Origin: an uncultured Prevotellaceae bacterium
Lineage (GTDB): Bacteria > Bacteroidota > Bacteroidia > Bacteroidales > Muribaculaceae
Assembly: GCA_946055125.1 (NCBI GenBank)
Contig: CAMGFF010000157.1
Coordinates: 1-5,797 of the forward strand
Length of the DNA stretch: 5,797 bases
Reading direction: 5' to 3'
Part shown: positions 5,709-5,797 of the stretch, piece after piece
How positions within the stretch are numbered: position 1 is the first letter of the stretch
Layout of the letters: each line of letters starts with the position of its first letter
Program-made: the position numbers and the translations under genes
The notes under the pieces: generated by a model
Databases searched by the model: none
What the model saw: the letters and a program-made list of their open reading frames with translations, nothing else
What the model was told of the DNA's origin: nothing

Positions 5709-5712
5709 TAAA
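5681..5712 (-). promoter_or_regulatory. Promoter of the MerR-type gene
   Basis: On the minus strand TACATTTG (5688-5681) matches TAnnTTTG, with TTTA (5712-5709) 20 bases upstream as a three-of-four match to TTTG. The start near 5674 would give a leader of about 33 bases before the ATG at 5641. The element shares its DNA with the rightward promoter. Confidence 0.6.
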
Positions 5713-5717
5713 TTATT

Positions 5718-5763
5718 TTCGCACAAAGTTTTTTAGGACTATGAGCTTTGGGCTTTGTGTGAA
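5718..5763 (+). repeat. Inverted repeat in the 5' leader of the rightward transcript
   Basis: TTCGCACAAAG (5718-5728) pairs with CTTTGTGTGAA (5753-5763) with one G-U wobble, an 11-bp stem around a 24-base loop. It begins within a few bases of the predicted start of the rightward transcript. It could be an RNA leader structure or a protein-binding dyad. No T tract follows that would make it a strong terminator. Confidence 0.45.
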
Positions 5764-5797
5764 GGCTTTTTAGAGTGAAAAGGAATTGATAAATAAC

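Overview
The window most likely comes from a member of Bacteroidota, order Bacteroidales. The signs are TAnnTTTG -7 promoter elements with TTTG about 20 bases upstream, start codons mostly without a Shine-Dalgarno site, a tRNA gene without an encoded CCA, a type IX secretion plug-family protein, and a small MerR protein of a kind typical of the phylum. The fairly GC-rich genes between AT-rich spacers would fit a gut family such as Muribaculaceae or Prevotellaceae, but family level cannot be fixed by eye.

Layout, left to right. Bases 1-208 hold no convincing gene: an AT-rich stretch with a hairpin and three spaced TTTGGCG words, then the terminator of a minus-strand tRNA-Arg(CCG) at 209-280, whose promoter is also readable. 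Next are two co-directional plus-strand genes: ung (uracil-DNA glycosylase, 400-1062) and a T9SS plug/DUF5103-family exported protein (1162-2430). A minus-strand calcium/sodium antiporter of the CaCA family (2470-3441) converges on the plug gene. Divergent from the antiporter is an uncharacterised 384-residue protein with ATP-grasp-like signatures (3548-4702). A small 8-stranded outer-membrane beta-barrel protein follows (4806-5297). Its stop codon overlaps that of a convergent MerR-type regulator (5294-5641). The last 156 bases form a promoter region that appears to fire in both directions, with the two promoters lying on top of each other.

Functionally this looks like a mixed housekeeping and cell-envelope neighbourhood, not a dedicated system: DNA repair, secretion-associated envelope protein, ion exchange, outer-membrane protein and a regulator. 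I see no transposase, phage, CRISPR or toxin-antitoxin gene. The least explained parts are the ATP-grasp-like protein, the intergenic heptanucleotide arrays (GTAAGAG, GTAATAG and TTAGGAG types, coupled to T runs) that recur in the three spacers between 1061 and 3547, and the superimposed divergent promoters next to the MerR gene.
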